From the NCBI GenBank assembly GCA_036925085.1, contig JAUPFP010000161.1, forward strand, positions 62,001 to 126,000: 64,000 nt of DNA, given 5' to 3'. This document shows positions 1-7,896 of this stretch, in pieces. The DNA is from Brachycybe producta (taxonomy: Eukaryota > Arthropoda > Diplopoda > Playtdesmida > Andrognathidae). The position numbers were made by a program, and so were the translations under genes. Below the pieces are notes generated by a model, which saw only the letters and a list, made by a program, of their open reading frames with translations, was not told the DNA's origin and ran no database searches. How positions within the stretch are numbered: the first letter of the stretch is position 1; each line of letters begins with the position of its first letter.

Positions 1-594
1 TGTTAAGGGCTGGTAAACATCAATTACATTTGAAATGGGGTTTCTACACACTGGGCATAAAAAACTTTCCATTTCTAATAACGTTGTTGTACATGCCTTA
101 CAGGCAGCTTGATGCTTACAAGGGTCAAATACAACCCGTGCACCCTTCACTAAACAAATAGTACAATATTTGATAGTGGCCGTTTCTTCATCATCGTAGG
201 GTAGTAGTTTCTCCAGAAGTTCTTCTTTTCGGCTTACAGGTGGATTTCCCATCAGCTGGAGGAGAATTTCACTATCGGTCGTGTCATCTGCAGTTGCAAT
301 TTCATTATTTTTTTTTAAATTTTTTTACGACCAATCTAATTACTTACTGGAGTCATCGAGATAGACAATTGGATGTCTATTAACTGCAGCACTTCTAGTA
401 GAGGCATTCGAGGCAGTTTCAGGCTCCGTTTCAGAATCAGATGCAATGTCTACAAATGGAATACATGAATTATAAGAAGACATAGTTGCATCATGTCCAA
501 CCAAGGTTTGACAATAGACTCGGGAATTATCATGCTCCGAAAAATTAACATTAGGTATGAGAAATAGTGTTAACGGGGACCAGACATGGTACAT
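1..594 (-). CDS. Spliced RING-finger protein, 3' end off the left edge
   Basis: Minus-strand gene in two exons. Exon 1 (594 to 348) is rich in Ser, Glu and Asp. It ends at a GTAAGT donor (347-342), and a 60-nt intron closes at CTGCAG (AG at 289-288). Exon 2 (287 to beyond 1) keeps the frame and encodes a C3HC4 RING with spacing C-x2-C-x11-C-x-H-x3-C-x2-C-x11-C-x2-C, closing with CPVCRNPI. Without splicing the frame stops directly after the donor. RINGs of this type at a C-terminus occur in IAP and MDM2-type ubiquitin ligases, so E3 activity is inferred. No BIR domain is visible. The start is uncertain: ATG 594 or ATG 483. The gene is divergent from the virion cluster and shares its control region. 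It could be a Polinton cargo gene or a neighbouring host gene. Confidence 0.6.
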
Positions 595-628
595 CCTCAG
601 GAGTATTTCAGTAGGACAGATTAGACAG

Positions 629-637
629 ATGAGTCAT
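629..637. promoter_or_regulatory. AP-1-type palindrome
   Basis: ATGAGTCAT is a perfect bZIP (Jun/Fos or CNC class) consensus palindrome. It lies between the divergent RING gene and the virion cluster. Function is inferred from the consensus only. Confidence 0.4.
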
Positions 638-695
638 CATGTCTATACATGTGTTCATAAGTTCATGATTTAGACACACCCTTTGGACCACATCA

Positions 696-755
696 AGGCA
701 TGTTTGAACAAGCCTAAACATGTCTGAACATGTTTATTCTTGTTTTGTCAAGGCT
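696..755. promoter_or_regulatory. p53-family response element array
   Basis: Four abutting decamers fit RRRCWWGYYY with no mismatch and no spacer: AGGCATGTTT (696-705), GAACAAGCCT (706-715), AAACATGTCT (716-725) and GAACATGTTT (726-735). Two further CWWG cores follow in the same 10-bp register (CTTG 739-742, CAAG 749-752) with degenerate flanks. The array lies about 50-110 bp upstream of a TATA box and about 100-210 bp upstream of the divergent RING start codons. Two abutting decamers make a full p53 tetramer site, so this is two overlapping-register full sites plus decayed ones. Confidence 0.65.
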
Positions 756-803
756 GAGATTTATTTACACCCCTTGGAAACAAGAATGGAATAAGCTAAG
801 GGG

Positions 804-810
804 TATAAGT
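804..810 (+). promoter_or_regulatory. TATA box of the virion gene cluster
   Basis: TATAAGT stands about 50 bp downstream of the p53-like array and about 130 bp upstream of the first start codon. A start site near 830-840 is inferred. It would give a short leader exon ending at the donor at 879/880. Confidence 0.45.
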
Positions 811-879
811 ACTTGGAGAAACGTATACGCTATGGCAAGATCTACTCATTACCCGAAGCCTCGGATTTCACGGCATTAG

Positions 880-937
880 GTATGTTTTTTCTTTTCTCGG
901 TTTGATTCAGCCTTATGAATGAAAAATTAATTTCCAG
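880..937 (+). other. Predicted 58-nt leader intron
   Basis: The donor is AG|GTATGT, followed by a pyrimidine-rich stretch, and the acceptor is TTTCCAG. Splicing joins the leader directly to A-ATG at 939. A second acceptor (TTTTACTCAG, ending 1503) stands in the same place before the next gene, also giving A-ATG. One leader could therefore feed both genes by alternative splicing. Inferred from consensus only. Confidence 0.45.
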
Positions 938-1475
938 AATGCCTATTTTCGGCAATATATCCACCGTTATTGATTGTGATGGATTTCAAATTGGAAGTGA
1001 TTTTTACATTAAGGAATTGGGATACTATACTATCGGTGATCCACACCCGCATAATATGTTTATTCGACTTCCTCAAAATAGACTGTTTACTGAAAAGGAT
1101 GTCAGAACAATGCAATTCGTGACGGCACATATTCATGGTCTTTCTTATAGAAATGATATTGATGATGTCGCATTTTCAACATTTCTGAATGTTTTACGTA
1201 GCTTGTATACGCATGCCTCTGAGAAAAATTCAAATGCCTTATTTGCTTATAAGTTGGGCACTGTGGAAAAAAATGTATTAATGAAATTAAATATTCCTAG
1301 CATAAACCTCGAGAAACTAGGCCTTTGTATGAAATATGAGAATTTACTGACAATCTTTGGCCCTCAAGAAGTTGACTATACGTGTAGTCGTCATAAAAAA
1401 CGGAGAAATGGAATAGCACATTGTGCAAAAAATGAGGCTTATATTTTTGGATTATGGATACAAAAACAGAAATAA
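915..1475 (+). CDS. Polinton-associated protein, DEDD-exonuclease-like (tentative)
   Basis: 186 codons from ATG 915. If the leader intron is spliced, the start is ATG 939 (178 residues). The N-terminus has a short hydrophobic strand and an acidic pair (VIDCDGF, D20 and D22) followed by IKELGYY, which resembles the first motif of an RNase H-fold 3'-5' exonuclease. The C-terminus carries a Cys/His-rich stretch (C, H, HCA, then a Trp). I associate this layout with a recurrent protein of arthropod Polintons, from memory of the family rather than a search. The terminal HxxxxD motif of true DEDDh enzymes is not clear, so activity is uncertain. First gene of the plus-strand cluster, 29 nt before the next ATG. 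Confidence 0.4.
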   Translation: MNEKLISRMPIFGNISTVIDCDGFQIGSDFYIKELGYYTIGDPHPHNMFIRLPQNRLFTEKDVRTMQFVTAHIHGLSYRNDIDDVAFSTFLNVLRSLYTHASEKNSNALFAYKLGTVEKNVLMKLNIPSINLEKLGLCMKYENLLTIFGPQEVDYTCSRHKKRRNGIAHCAKNEAYIFGLWIQKQK

Positions 1476-1504
1476 GCTAATATGTACAATTTATTTTACT
1501 CAGA

Positions 1505-1873
1505 ATGTTGTATACGCCAACGGATTTTCCTGGTATTCGCGCGCAAGCTCGTGATGCGATAAAAACCATGATAAAATTACCAGGTTGGAATAAAGCGTGT
1601 GCTGACTGTGTTCATCAAGACGAACTCCTAAAAGCGGGTGATGGAAGTCAAGTTCCGACACATTTTTGTACGATGTATCCCGAGGAATACGAAAGGAAAA
1701 AAATAAATGATTTATTCGAGAGTGTGAATGTCTTATTTGTGTTAAACCGCTGGATCGAATATGCCAAACCGATTAGAAGCGTCATCATTCAAGGAATTTT
1801 GTATCTGATCGACCATTGGTTAGAATATGAGTGGCGATGTGAAATTTTCAAAGCTTGTACTAATACTGAATAA
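1505..1873 (+). CDS. Hypothetical protein of the Polinton cluster
   Basis: 122 residues, not recognised. The N-terminal half is polar and has four cysteines (CADC, a lone Cys in HFC, and one near the C-terminus). The C-terminal half is amphipathic to hydrophobic, around NRWIEYAKPIRSVIIQGILYLIDHWLEYEW, here quoted only as its span at roughly residues 80-110. The ATG follows a convincing splice acceptor (TTTTACTCAG, AG at 1502-1503). Its place between the exonuclease-like gene and the ATPase, on the same strand with short gaps, suggests it belongs to the element. No function proposed. Confidence 0.5.
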   Translation: MLYTPTDFPGIRAQARDAIKTMIKLPGWNKACADCVHQDELLKAGDGSQVPTHFCTMYPEEYERKKINDLFESVNVLFVLNRWIEYAKPIRSVIIQGILYLIDHWLEYEWRCEIFKACTNTE

Positions 1874-1917
1874 ATATCACGTTATGTACTCATTCTCGTT
1901 ACATTCTTGAAGCTAAA

Positions 1918-2754
1918 ATGGTAGAGCAAGATGAAATATCGCGCTTAACGATAGAGGAAACGGTGATGCCGCAAAAAAGGAAACCGAGTATAAAATACAT
2001 CGTTATGGGCTGCATAGGGGCTCTTATGCTTATCCTCGAAACAACGAACATCGCTATTTCTACTAAAACGGAAGCACCTGCCAATATACAACTACCGCAA
2101 AATTCCGTATCGATCATGGAAAAAGAGGGTTCCTTCATTCCACTGAAGGCACCGTTTAGGATGATTATTGCCGGTCCCAGCAATTGCGGGAAAACAACCT
2201 TCGTTAAGAAAATTTTGGATCATGCCAGGGGAATGATTAAACCCCCACCGGAAAGAGTAACATGGTACTATTCTCAATATCAAGACTGGTATTCACTTTA
2301 TGGGACTCGAGCGACATTTCTAAAAGGAATGCCCGACATGAAGACTCTAAGATGCGATAGAAACCAGCTTATTGTACTCAACGATCTGTTTCAAGATGTG
2401 AATAGGGGTGTTTCTCAGCTCTTTACGTGTGATTCGCATCATAGAAATATAAGTGTTATATTTATTACTCAAAATATTTTTGACAAGAACCCGTATCAGC
2501 GCACCATTTCTTTGAATGCCTCTTATCTGGTTCTTTTTAAAAACCCTCGTGACAAATCTCAAATTGCTCATTTGTCTCATCAGATGTATCCTGGTAACAC
2601 CAAGTTTATGATCGATGCCTTTAACCAGAGTACTCGTGATCCGTACAGTTACTTGATGATTGATCTCACGCAGAATGCGGATGACAATTCTAGGCTCAGA
2701 ACGAATATATTTCCGGGAGAGTATACCGCTGTATTTTTACCTAAACAACGATGA
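1918..2754 (+). CDS. Genome-packaging ATPase (FtsK/HerA type)
   Basis: 278 residues. A P-loop GPSNCGKTT lies at residues 86-94. A Walker B strand LIVLND ends at Asp156, and a downstream FITQN strand (about residue 183) fits the sensor position of A32-like/FtsK-HerA packaging ATPases found in Polintons and nucleocytoplasmic viruses. Its role would be to pump DNA into a preformed capsid. Before the P-loop there is an extension of about 80 residues with a hydrophobic stretch (about 25-46) flanked by lysines, possibly a membrane anchor. Polinton ATPases usually start nearer the P-loop, so a later start such as Met67 is possible. The stop overlaps the next ATG as ATGA at 2751. Confidence 0.85.
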   Translation: MVEQDEISRLTIEETVMPQKRKPSIKYIVMGCIGALMLILETTNIAISTKTEAPANIQLPQNSVSIMEKEGSFIPLKAPFRMIIAGPSNCGKTTFVKKILDHARGMIKPPPERVTWYYSQYQDWYSLYGTRATFLKGMPDMKTLRCDRNQLIVLNDLFQDVNRGVSQLFTCDSHHRNISVIFITQNIFDKNPYQRTISLNASYLVLFKNPRDKSQIAHLSHQMYPGNTKFMIDAFNQSTRDPYSYLMIDLTQNADDNSRLRTNIFPGEYTAVFLPKQR

Positions 2755-3110
2755 AAGTAAGTCAAAAAATTCCTTCACGTCTCGATCGTAACATTCACAG
2801 ATTACACGTAGCTGTGGAAAGTAATCCGCGACTTCAAAAAGAACTTCTAAAGAACTCCAACTTGGATTTTATTCAGTGTTTGTGTGATTGCGCGCATAAT
2901 ATTGGGAACTCTAACATTGTACTGAGTGAACGTGAAAAAAGAAAGTTACGACCCTATAGGCATGTACTGAATAAATTAGTGACTACGAAAGCATCTCCAA
3001 AGTCGAAGAAAAACTTTCTCGTCAAACAAAAAGGGGGTTGGCTTCCGCTGTTAATTTCTCCCGTATTGTCGATGTTAACGGGTTTAATAACATCATGGCC
3101 GAGAAAATGA
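2751..3110 (+). CDS. Small conserved Polinton protein with basic region and hydrophobic tail
   Basis: 119 residues. The N-terminal half is helical. A paired-cysteine helix (CLCDCAHNI, about residues 43-52) precedes a lysine/arginine-rich central stretch (KRKLRPYRH, then KSKKNF) and a hydrophobic C-terminus (LPLLISPVLSMLTGLI). This basic-then-hydrophobic plan recurs next to the ATPase in animal Polintons and resembles small adenoviral core or membrane-active peptides. That comparison is inference. The start is fixed by the ATGA overlap with the ATPase stop, and the end overlaps the next frame. Confidence 0.65.
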   Translation: MKVSQKIPSRLDRNIHRLHVAVESNPRLQKELLKNSNLDFIQCLCDCAHNIGNSNIVLSEREKRKLRPYRHVLNKLVTTKASPKSKKNFLVKQKGGWLPLLISPVLSMLTGLITSWPRK

Positions 3111-3709
3111 TCCTCATCCCCGCTGAATCTTGGGAAGCTCAATATCGAGAAAGACAAGAAAATAAAACGCCCGTTCAACGTACTCTAAGAGACATTGAAA
3201 AGGCCATTCAGCGTATTTTAGAAGAAGAAAACTTGGATAACTACAATAAGGTTTTACTTCTAGGACAATTACAACACCGGTATAAATCCATTTATGAGAA
3301 CAGACCCAAAGAGGTAACGAAAGTGACATTAGAGGACCCTGGTTTTTCGAGTCCCATTGAAGAAAAACAATCATCAGGTATCAGCGATATAGTTAACCAA
3401 CTGCCGAAGACACAACAGAAGAAGGCCGGTCGTCTTCTCAATTTGATAAAAGATGGTAGAGGGCCATTAAGTTGGAATTCATCGCATCAGCTTCTGATAA
3501 ATGGTCAAGTCGTGCCGAATACCAATATTATGGACCTTACTAGAGATCTCGTTATCAGTAAAACTAGATACGACCCCCCAGGATGGGAGCCATTTATCAC
3601 GGAGCTGAAAAAAATGAACGTACCTCGATCTCTCATAGCTAACGACAAGCGATGGGATTATCATCCAGATACCAAAGAATCTAACCGTCCCGTATGGGAA
3701 GAATCATGA
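3095..3709 (+). CDS. Conserved Polinton protein of unknown function
   Basis: 204 residues from ATG 3095, which has a good context (A at -3, G at +4). The frame is open upstream to 3038 but without an ATG. An alternative start at 3107 would give an exact ATGA overlap with the previous stop. Composition is charged and helical in the first 70 residues. The middle part reads as helix (IVNQLPKTQQKKAGRLLNLI), followed by LSWN and a short INGQVVPNTNIMDL motif, a pattern I recall from Polinton proteins located between ATPase and integrase. A structural or assembly role is a guess. The stop overlaps the integrase ATG at 3706. Confidence 0.6.
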   Translation: MAEKMILIPAESWEAQYRERQENKTPVQRTLRDIEKAIQRILEEENLDNYNKVLLLGQLQHRYKSIYENRPKEVTKVTLEDPGFSSPIEEKQSSGISDIVNQLPKTQQKKAGRLLNLIKDGRGPLSWNSSHQLLINGQVVPNTNIMDLTRDLVISKTRYDPPGWEPFITELKKMNVPRSLIANDKRWDYHPDTKESNRPVWEES

Positions 3710-4770
3710 AAAACAAAGAACTCAAAAAAATTTATTACGATCCATCCTCCAGCGGGTCTTTCGGAGGTGTGGACCGCCTTCATGCGGCAACTGGAAAGAA
3801 ATTTACTCGGGGTGAAATTGAAGCCTGGTTACGAACGCAAGATGTCTACACTTTACATAAACCAGTGAGAAGAACATTTACGAGAAATAGAACATTGGTC
3901 AGTAAAATAGACGATGTATGGCAGATGGATCTCGTGGATATGCAGTCTTACAAAAAAGAGAATAAGGGTTACAACTATCTTTTAACTTGTATCGATGTAT
4001 TTTCAAAACATGCTTGGGTTCAACCATTAAAACAAAAAACTGGAAAGGAAATGATCGCTGCTTCAAAAATTATTCTGCGAGATGGAAGGAAGCCGAGAAA
4101 AATTCAATCGGATAGGGGTAAAGAATTCCTGAATAAGAACTTTCAGACCTTTCTCAAAGAAAATGGGATTGGATTTTATACCACTTTTAACGAAGTCAAA
4201 GCTGCCGTTGTCGAACGTTTTAATAGAACTTTGAAATCACGCATGTGGAGGTATTTTACAGCGAAGGGCAATTATCAGTACATTGATAAGTTGAGTCATC
4301 TGGTGAAAGGATACAATGCATCGTATCATAGAAGCATTGGCATGGCTCCGGAGAAAGTCTCATCTACCAATGAAAAAGATGTATTTAAACGATTGTTTCC
4401 ATCTGCCAATAGTAGATTGCCCAAGTTCAAAGTAGGTGATCGTGTTCGTATTTCCAAGACGAAGCTAACTTTCGAAAAAGGTTACTTACCCAATTGGTCG
4501 GACGAAGTTTTCACCATCTCTGCGCATATCGACCGAATACCTTCGGTATACCGTCTCGTGGATATTGATGGAGAACTATTAGAAGGTACGTTTTACGAGG
4601 AAGAACTTCAAAAAATTGACAAGAAAGACAGCGATTTTTGGAGGGTAGAAAAAGTTGTAGCTGAAAAAGGAAAAGGACGGCACCGGCAACTTTTGGTGAA
4701 GTGGAAAGGATACGCTGATAAACACAACAGTTGGATTAAAGCGGGAAATTTGAAACAACTACAAAAATGA
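3706..4770 (+). CDS. Polinton integrase with C-terminal chromodomain
   Basis: 354 residues from ATG 3706, which overlaps the preceding TGA. An in-frame ATG at 3694 would add four residues. The retroviral-type DDE core is present: Asp in WQMDL (codon 3928), Asp in IQSDRGKEF (4111) and Glu in VVERFNRTL (4213), a D-x60-D-x33-E spacing slightly shorter than the usual x35. There is no HHCC finger at the N-terminus, only a helical segment. An SH3-like region with KVGDRVRISK follows. The last 45 residues hold a chromodomain core (LLVKWKGYADKHNSW), as in c-integrases of Polintons, which may steer insertion to marked chromatin. The frame is intact. The 3' end overlaps the next gene as ATGA at 4767. 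Confidence 0.92.
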   Translation: MKNKELKKIYYDPSSSGSFGGVDRLHAATGKKFTRGEIEAWLRTQDVYTLHKPVRRTFTRNRTLVSKIDDVWQMDLVDMQSYKKENKGYNYLLTCIDVFSKHAWVQPLKQKTGKEMIAASKIILRDGRKPRKIQSDRGKEFLNKNFQTFLKENGIGFYTTFNEVKAAVVERFNRTLKSRMWRYFTAKGNYQYIDKLSHLVKGYNASYHRSIGMAPEKVSSTNEKDVFKRLFPSANSRLPKFKVGDRVRISKTKLTFEKGYLPNWSDEVFTISAHIDRIPSVYRLVDIDGELLEGTFYEEELQKIDKKDSDFWRVEKVVAEKGKGRHRQLLVKWKGYADKHNSWIKAGNLKQLQK

Positions 4771-6134
4771 CCGAGTCTCAAGACTTTTACGTGACACTGC
4801 CTAGTAATAGCAGTATGAAATATTATCCGGACAACACTTTAACGAATTACACCGTGAAACTCCCAAAACCCATCGAAATTACTGGAGATTACGAAGTTGC
4901 CTTGGCTGAGATTCATTTTTCACGTACCTGGTTAAAGATTGCGGATGAAAAGGAAGGTGAAATTATTATCAGAGATCTGGAGCGGAGCCTAAGCATCAAT
5001 ATTAGCGTTCCTAGCTGGGCGTATCATTCTCCCGGATTTCTCGTGAATGCCATCAACTCTCATATCGATGAATATTTCGGGCCCCTTCATTTGAGGCATC
5101 CCTCGATTCAATCGAGCAAAAATGAATTGATTAAAAAAATAGACAAATCTACAGCTAATATAGACAAAGAGGAAGAAAATATGGTAATAGAAGAAGCCAG
5201 GGTTCAAACAACTGCGGACAATGTGAATGTCATGTTCAAAACATGCGAGGAATCACGCACCAACTATCAGAATCTCGTTAAGGATCAGAATACCAGTCAA
5301 ATGGAATATCAAAACAAAATAAATGATCTCGAAAATCAATTACAACATCAAAAAGGCCTCATACCCGGACCCGATGGAAAACGGGATGAAGCCATTCAGC
5401 GTCTCGTTAATGTCTTACAACAAAAACTACAGGACGAACAAAAAAAGAAGACTGACGATAAAGATACCAAAGATAAACTCATCAATCCGGTTCGTTTACA
5501 AAAAGAAGCGAATGAATTTAATTACAATATTTTAAAGTCCTCGTATGATGAAAAAAAAGAAAATTTAGCCAAGTCAAAACAAGATCTACAAAATATGAAA
5601 GATTATCATCAGCAATTGTTAGAAAGCAAAACACGAATGGAGAATATCGCTAATCCGAGATTAAATAGTGAAAAGAATCCTTGGTTCAAATATCGGAATA
5701 CAACGTCACGTGTAGAAGTTACCGTTCAGCCCAATTCAAGCATTCAATTCTCCGAAAAAATACAAAGAATGCTCGGGTTTCAAGAGGACTATCTTAGCAA
5801 TACGTCGGAACTTCCCATTATTAAGGTGGCCGACTTTCTTTCGGATATTCAGCGTGATATTCATTCCTTATTTGTGTATATCGACTGCATCGAGTACCAG
5901 CCGGTAGGGGATATACTTTCACCTTTATTGAGACCCGTTCATCTTCAGGATTCTGATGGAATGAGAGTTACCAAAATCTACAATCAACTACAGTACAAAA
6001 GAGTATCACGTGATAGTATACATAGTATCGAAGTGCGTATAAGCGATGTCTTTGGACGTAAAATTTTATTTACCAGTGGAGACGTAGTGATAGCCACAGT
6101 TCATTTTCGTCCGTGTTCCATTTTTCACAAATGA
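4767..6134 (+). CDS. Penton-like minor capsid protein with coiled-coil insert
   Basis: 455 residues. The N-terminal part (1 to about 115), with FYVTLPSNSS, NYTVKLPKPI and EVALAEIHF, and the C-terminal part (about 300-455) match the single-jelly-roll minor capsid (penton) protein of Polintons. Between them lie about 185 residues of heptad-like, Lys/Glu/Gln-rich sequence (residues about 118-300) predicted to form a long coiled coil, broken near its centre by a Gly/Pro hinge (LIPGPDGK). I do not recall this insertion in typical Polinton pentons, and it could project as a vertex spike. Start and stop both sit in ATGA overlaps (4767 and 6131). Jelly-roll assignment is by motif memory; the insert is seen directly. 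Confidence 0.75.
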   Translation: MTESQDFYVTLPSNSSMKYYPDNTLTNYTVKLPKPIEITGDYEVALAEIHFSRTWLKIADEKEGEIIIRDLERSLSINISVPSWAYHSPGFLVNAINSHIDEYFGPLHLRHPSIQSSKNELIKKIDKSTANIDKEEENMVIEEARVQTTADNVNVMFKTCEESRTNYQNLVKDQNTSQMEYQNKINDLENQLQHQKGLIPGPDGKRDEAIQRLVNVLQQKLQDEQKKKTDDKDTKDKLINPVRLQKEANEFNYNILKSSYDEKKENLAKSKQDLQNMKDYHQQLLESKTRMENIANPRLNSEKNPWFKYRNTTSRVEVTVQPNSSIQFSEKIQRMLGFQEDYLSNTSELPIIKVADFLSDIQRDIHSLFVYIDCIEYQPVGDILSPLLRPVHLQDSDGMRVTKIYNQLQYKRVSRDSIHSIEVRISDVFGRKILFTSGDVVIATVHFRPCSIFHK

Positions 6135-6607
6135 GGGTGCCTTACTATTGTGGATCAGCGTCTGATCCGTGTTATAATTATCATAAACAAATTGGATCCT
6201 CTTTACCCGTCTTTGTGGGATCTCAATATCAGCGGGGACACAGATTTTTCTCTTCGTTATATCGTTTCGTGATCCCTTTTTTGAAAAAAGGAGCCCTCTC
6301 AGCAAGTAAGCAGTTGTTAAAGTCTGGAACTAACGTCGTATCCGATATTGAAGCGGGGGAATCTTTCAAAAGTGCCTTAAAAAGGCGTGGAACGGAAGCC
6401 GGGCATGAATTTTTGAAGACAATGACAGGTGGAGCTAAGCGCCGGAATACGACTAAAACATCTGGAAATAGAAGAACCGTGGCCAGTACGAAGCGTACAG
6501 TGAAAAGGAAAGCATCGAAGAAGAAAGTCGCTAAGAAAAGGAAAACCGCAGCAAAGAAAGCTTCGGGTAAAAAAAGAAAAACTAGCAATTTCGTGAATCT
6601 CCTATAA
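6131..6607 (+). CDS. Basic virion protein (pVI/core-like)
   Basis: 158 residues, starting at the only in-frame ATG, which overlaps the penton stop as ATGA. The N-terminal third includes GHRFFSSLYRFVIPFLKKGA, an amphipathic segment of the kind seen in membrane-lytic adenoviral pVI-like proteins. The C-terminal third is almost entirely Lys/Arg/Thr/Ala (KRKASKKKVAKKRK and similar), expected to neutralise or condense packaged DNA. A protein of this design just upstream of the major capsid gene is usual in Polintons. The pVI or core-protein equivalence is inference from layout and composition. Confidence 0.7.
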   Translation: MRVPYYCGSASDPCYNYHKQIGSSLPVFVGSQYQRGHRFFSSLYRFVIPFLKKGALSASKQLLKSGTNVVSDIEAGESFKSALKRRGTEAGHEFLKTMTGGAKRRNTTKTSGNRRTVASTKRTVKRKASKKKVAKKRKTAAKKASGKKRKTSNFVNLL

Positions 6608-6609
6608 AC

Positions 6610-7895
6610 ATGAGCGGCTTTCTCGTACATCATGACTCGGGGCCCGGGATGAGTTGTGAATTGGATATTTTTACCGTGCCCGCGACGCAAACGAGTAATC
6701 GGGATGACTGCATTAAGGAATACCATCCCGTGAACAGTATCGAAGACCAAAATACGATAGAGTTCAATATCATGGGAAATGCCGATGAATACATAGATCC
6801 TTCTGATATTTACCTGAATGTGAAGGCAAGAATCTTAAAAGCGGACGGAAAACCATTGGACGCTACTTGCGAAGTCACACCTATAAATGGGTTTTTTCAC
6901 TCACTTTTTAGCGAAATTACGGTTACTCTCGGGCATACGATTATTAGTTCCACTGATCACGATTATGGATATAAAGCTTATTTAACGACCCTTCTAGGCA
7001 GCGAAAACACCGGGAATAAACCTTATTTATCTCTGGAGATGTTCTACAAAGACACCATCGCTGCCTTTAAAGATCGTAAACCATCCACCTCCGATCCGGC
7101 AGATGGATTAGCGCAACGCTTCGAAAGATCAAAAGCGAGTGCTATTATGGATATGTGCGGACGTCTTCACGGAGATATATTTCATCAGGGGCGGCTCTTA
7201 CCTAATATGCTCGATCTCTCCATTAAATTAATTCGTCAAAAAGATGCCTTTTGTTTACTGAAACCAGATACCTCTATGTACGAAAAGTGATACCAAATCC
7301 ATCTATCGTTGAAACGCATATTGAGCAGTCGTTGAAGTCTAATTTTATTTATCCCATCAACCGAATCAAATGCACTTCTTTCAGTGAACCTAGCGGCGGC
7401 CACGATATTAACATCAACATTTGTAATGGCATATTACCGAGTTTCGTTATGATTGGACTCGTTGATAGTGATGCACGAGCTGGAAATTTAAAAAAGAATC
7501 CTTTTCATTTTCATTACAAGGACCTTAGTTTTCTCGAGCTACAGGTAGATGGTACCCAGTTTCCGGGGATACAGTTCAGTCCAAATTTCAGTACGAAAGA
7601 ATACGGTCATCTTTATCAGCAGCTATTTTCTGCGTGCCGCAAGTATTATGGCACAGACGGTGTAGATGTGACGTTCGAGGAATTTAAAAACGGCTATTCT
7701 CTTTATGCCTTCGATCTCACCAATGATCAAAGTGCTCTATCAGGATCCCATTTCAACTTGAGTAAAAACGGATCTTTACGGCTCAATATGAAATTTAAAA
7801 ATCCATTGAACACAACGGTGAATGTCATCGTTTATTCCATCTACCAGTCCATTATCGAAGTGGATCATCATCGCAATGTTATCATAGATTATTAA
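6610..7895 (+). pseudogene. Major capsid protein (double jelly roll), frame broken
   Basis: Two overlapping open frames together cover a Polinton major capsid protein. The first (6610-7290) begins MSGFLVHHDS and contains the N-terminal jelly roll (INGFFHSLFSEITVTLG). The second (open from before 7251 to 7895) starts in frame at about LYVRKV and carries the C-terminal jelly roll (NPFHFHYKDL, VDGTQFPG, YSLYAFDLT, IIEVDHHRNV). The frame changes by one base between 7251 and 7290. Fewer residues separate the FCLL and VRKV motifs than I would expect for the family, so a small deletion with frameshift is more likely than programmed slippage, and no slippery heptamer is visible. A sequencing error or a tiny intron are alternatives. 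Starts 2 nt after the preceding stop. Confidence 0.75.
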
Positions 7896-7896
7896 A

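Noticed and set aside
1-594. BIR domain in the RING gene
   Set aside because: The visible N-terminal part lacks the CxxC...H...C BIR spacing.
3038-3094. Upstream extension of the protein at 3095
   Set aside because: It would start with TTG and overlaps the previous gene; ATG 3095 has a good context.
7251-7290. Programmed -1 frameshift in the capsid gene
   Set aside because: No slippery heptamer in the right register and an apparently short joint; a deletion is simpler.
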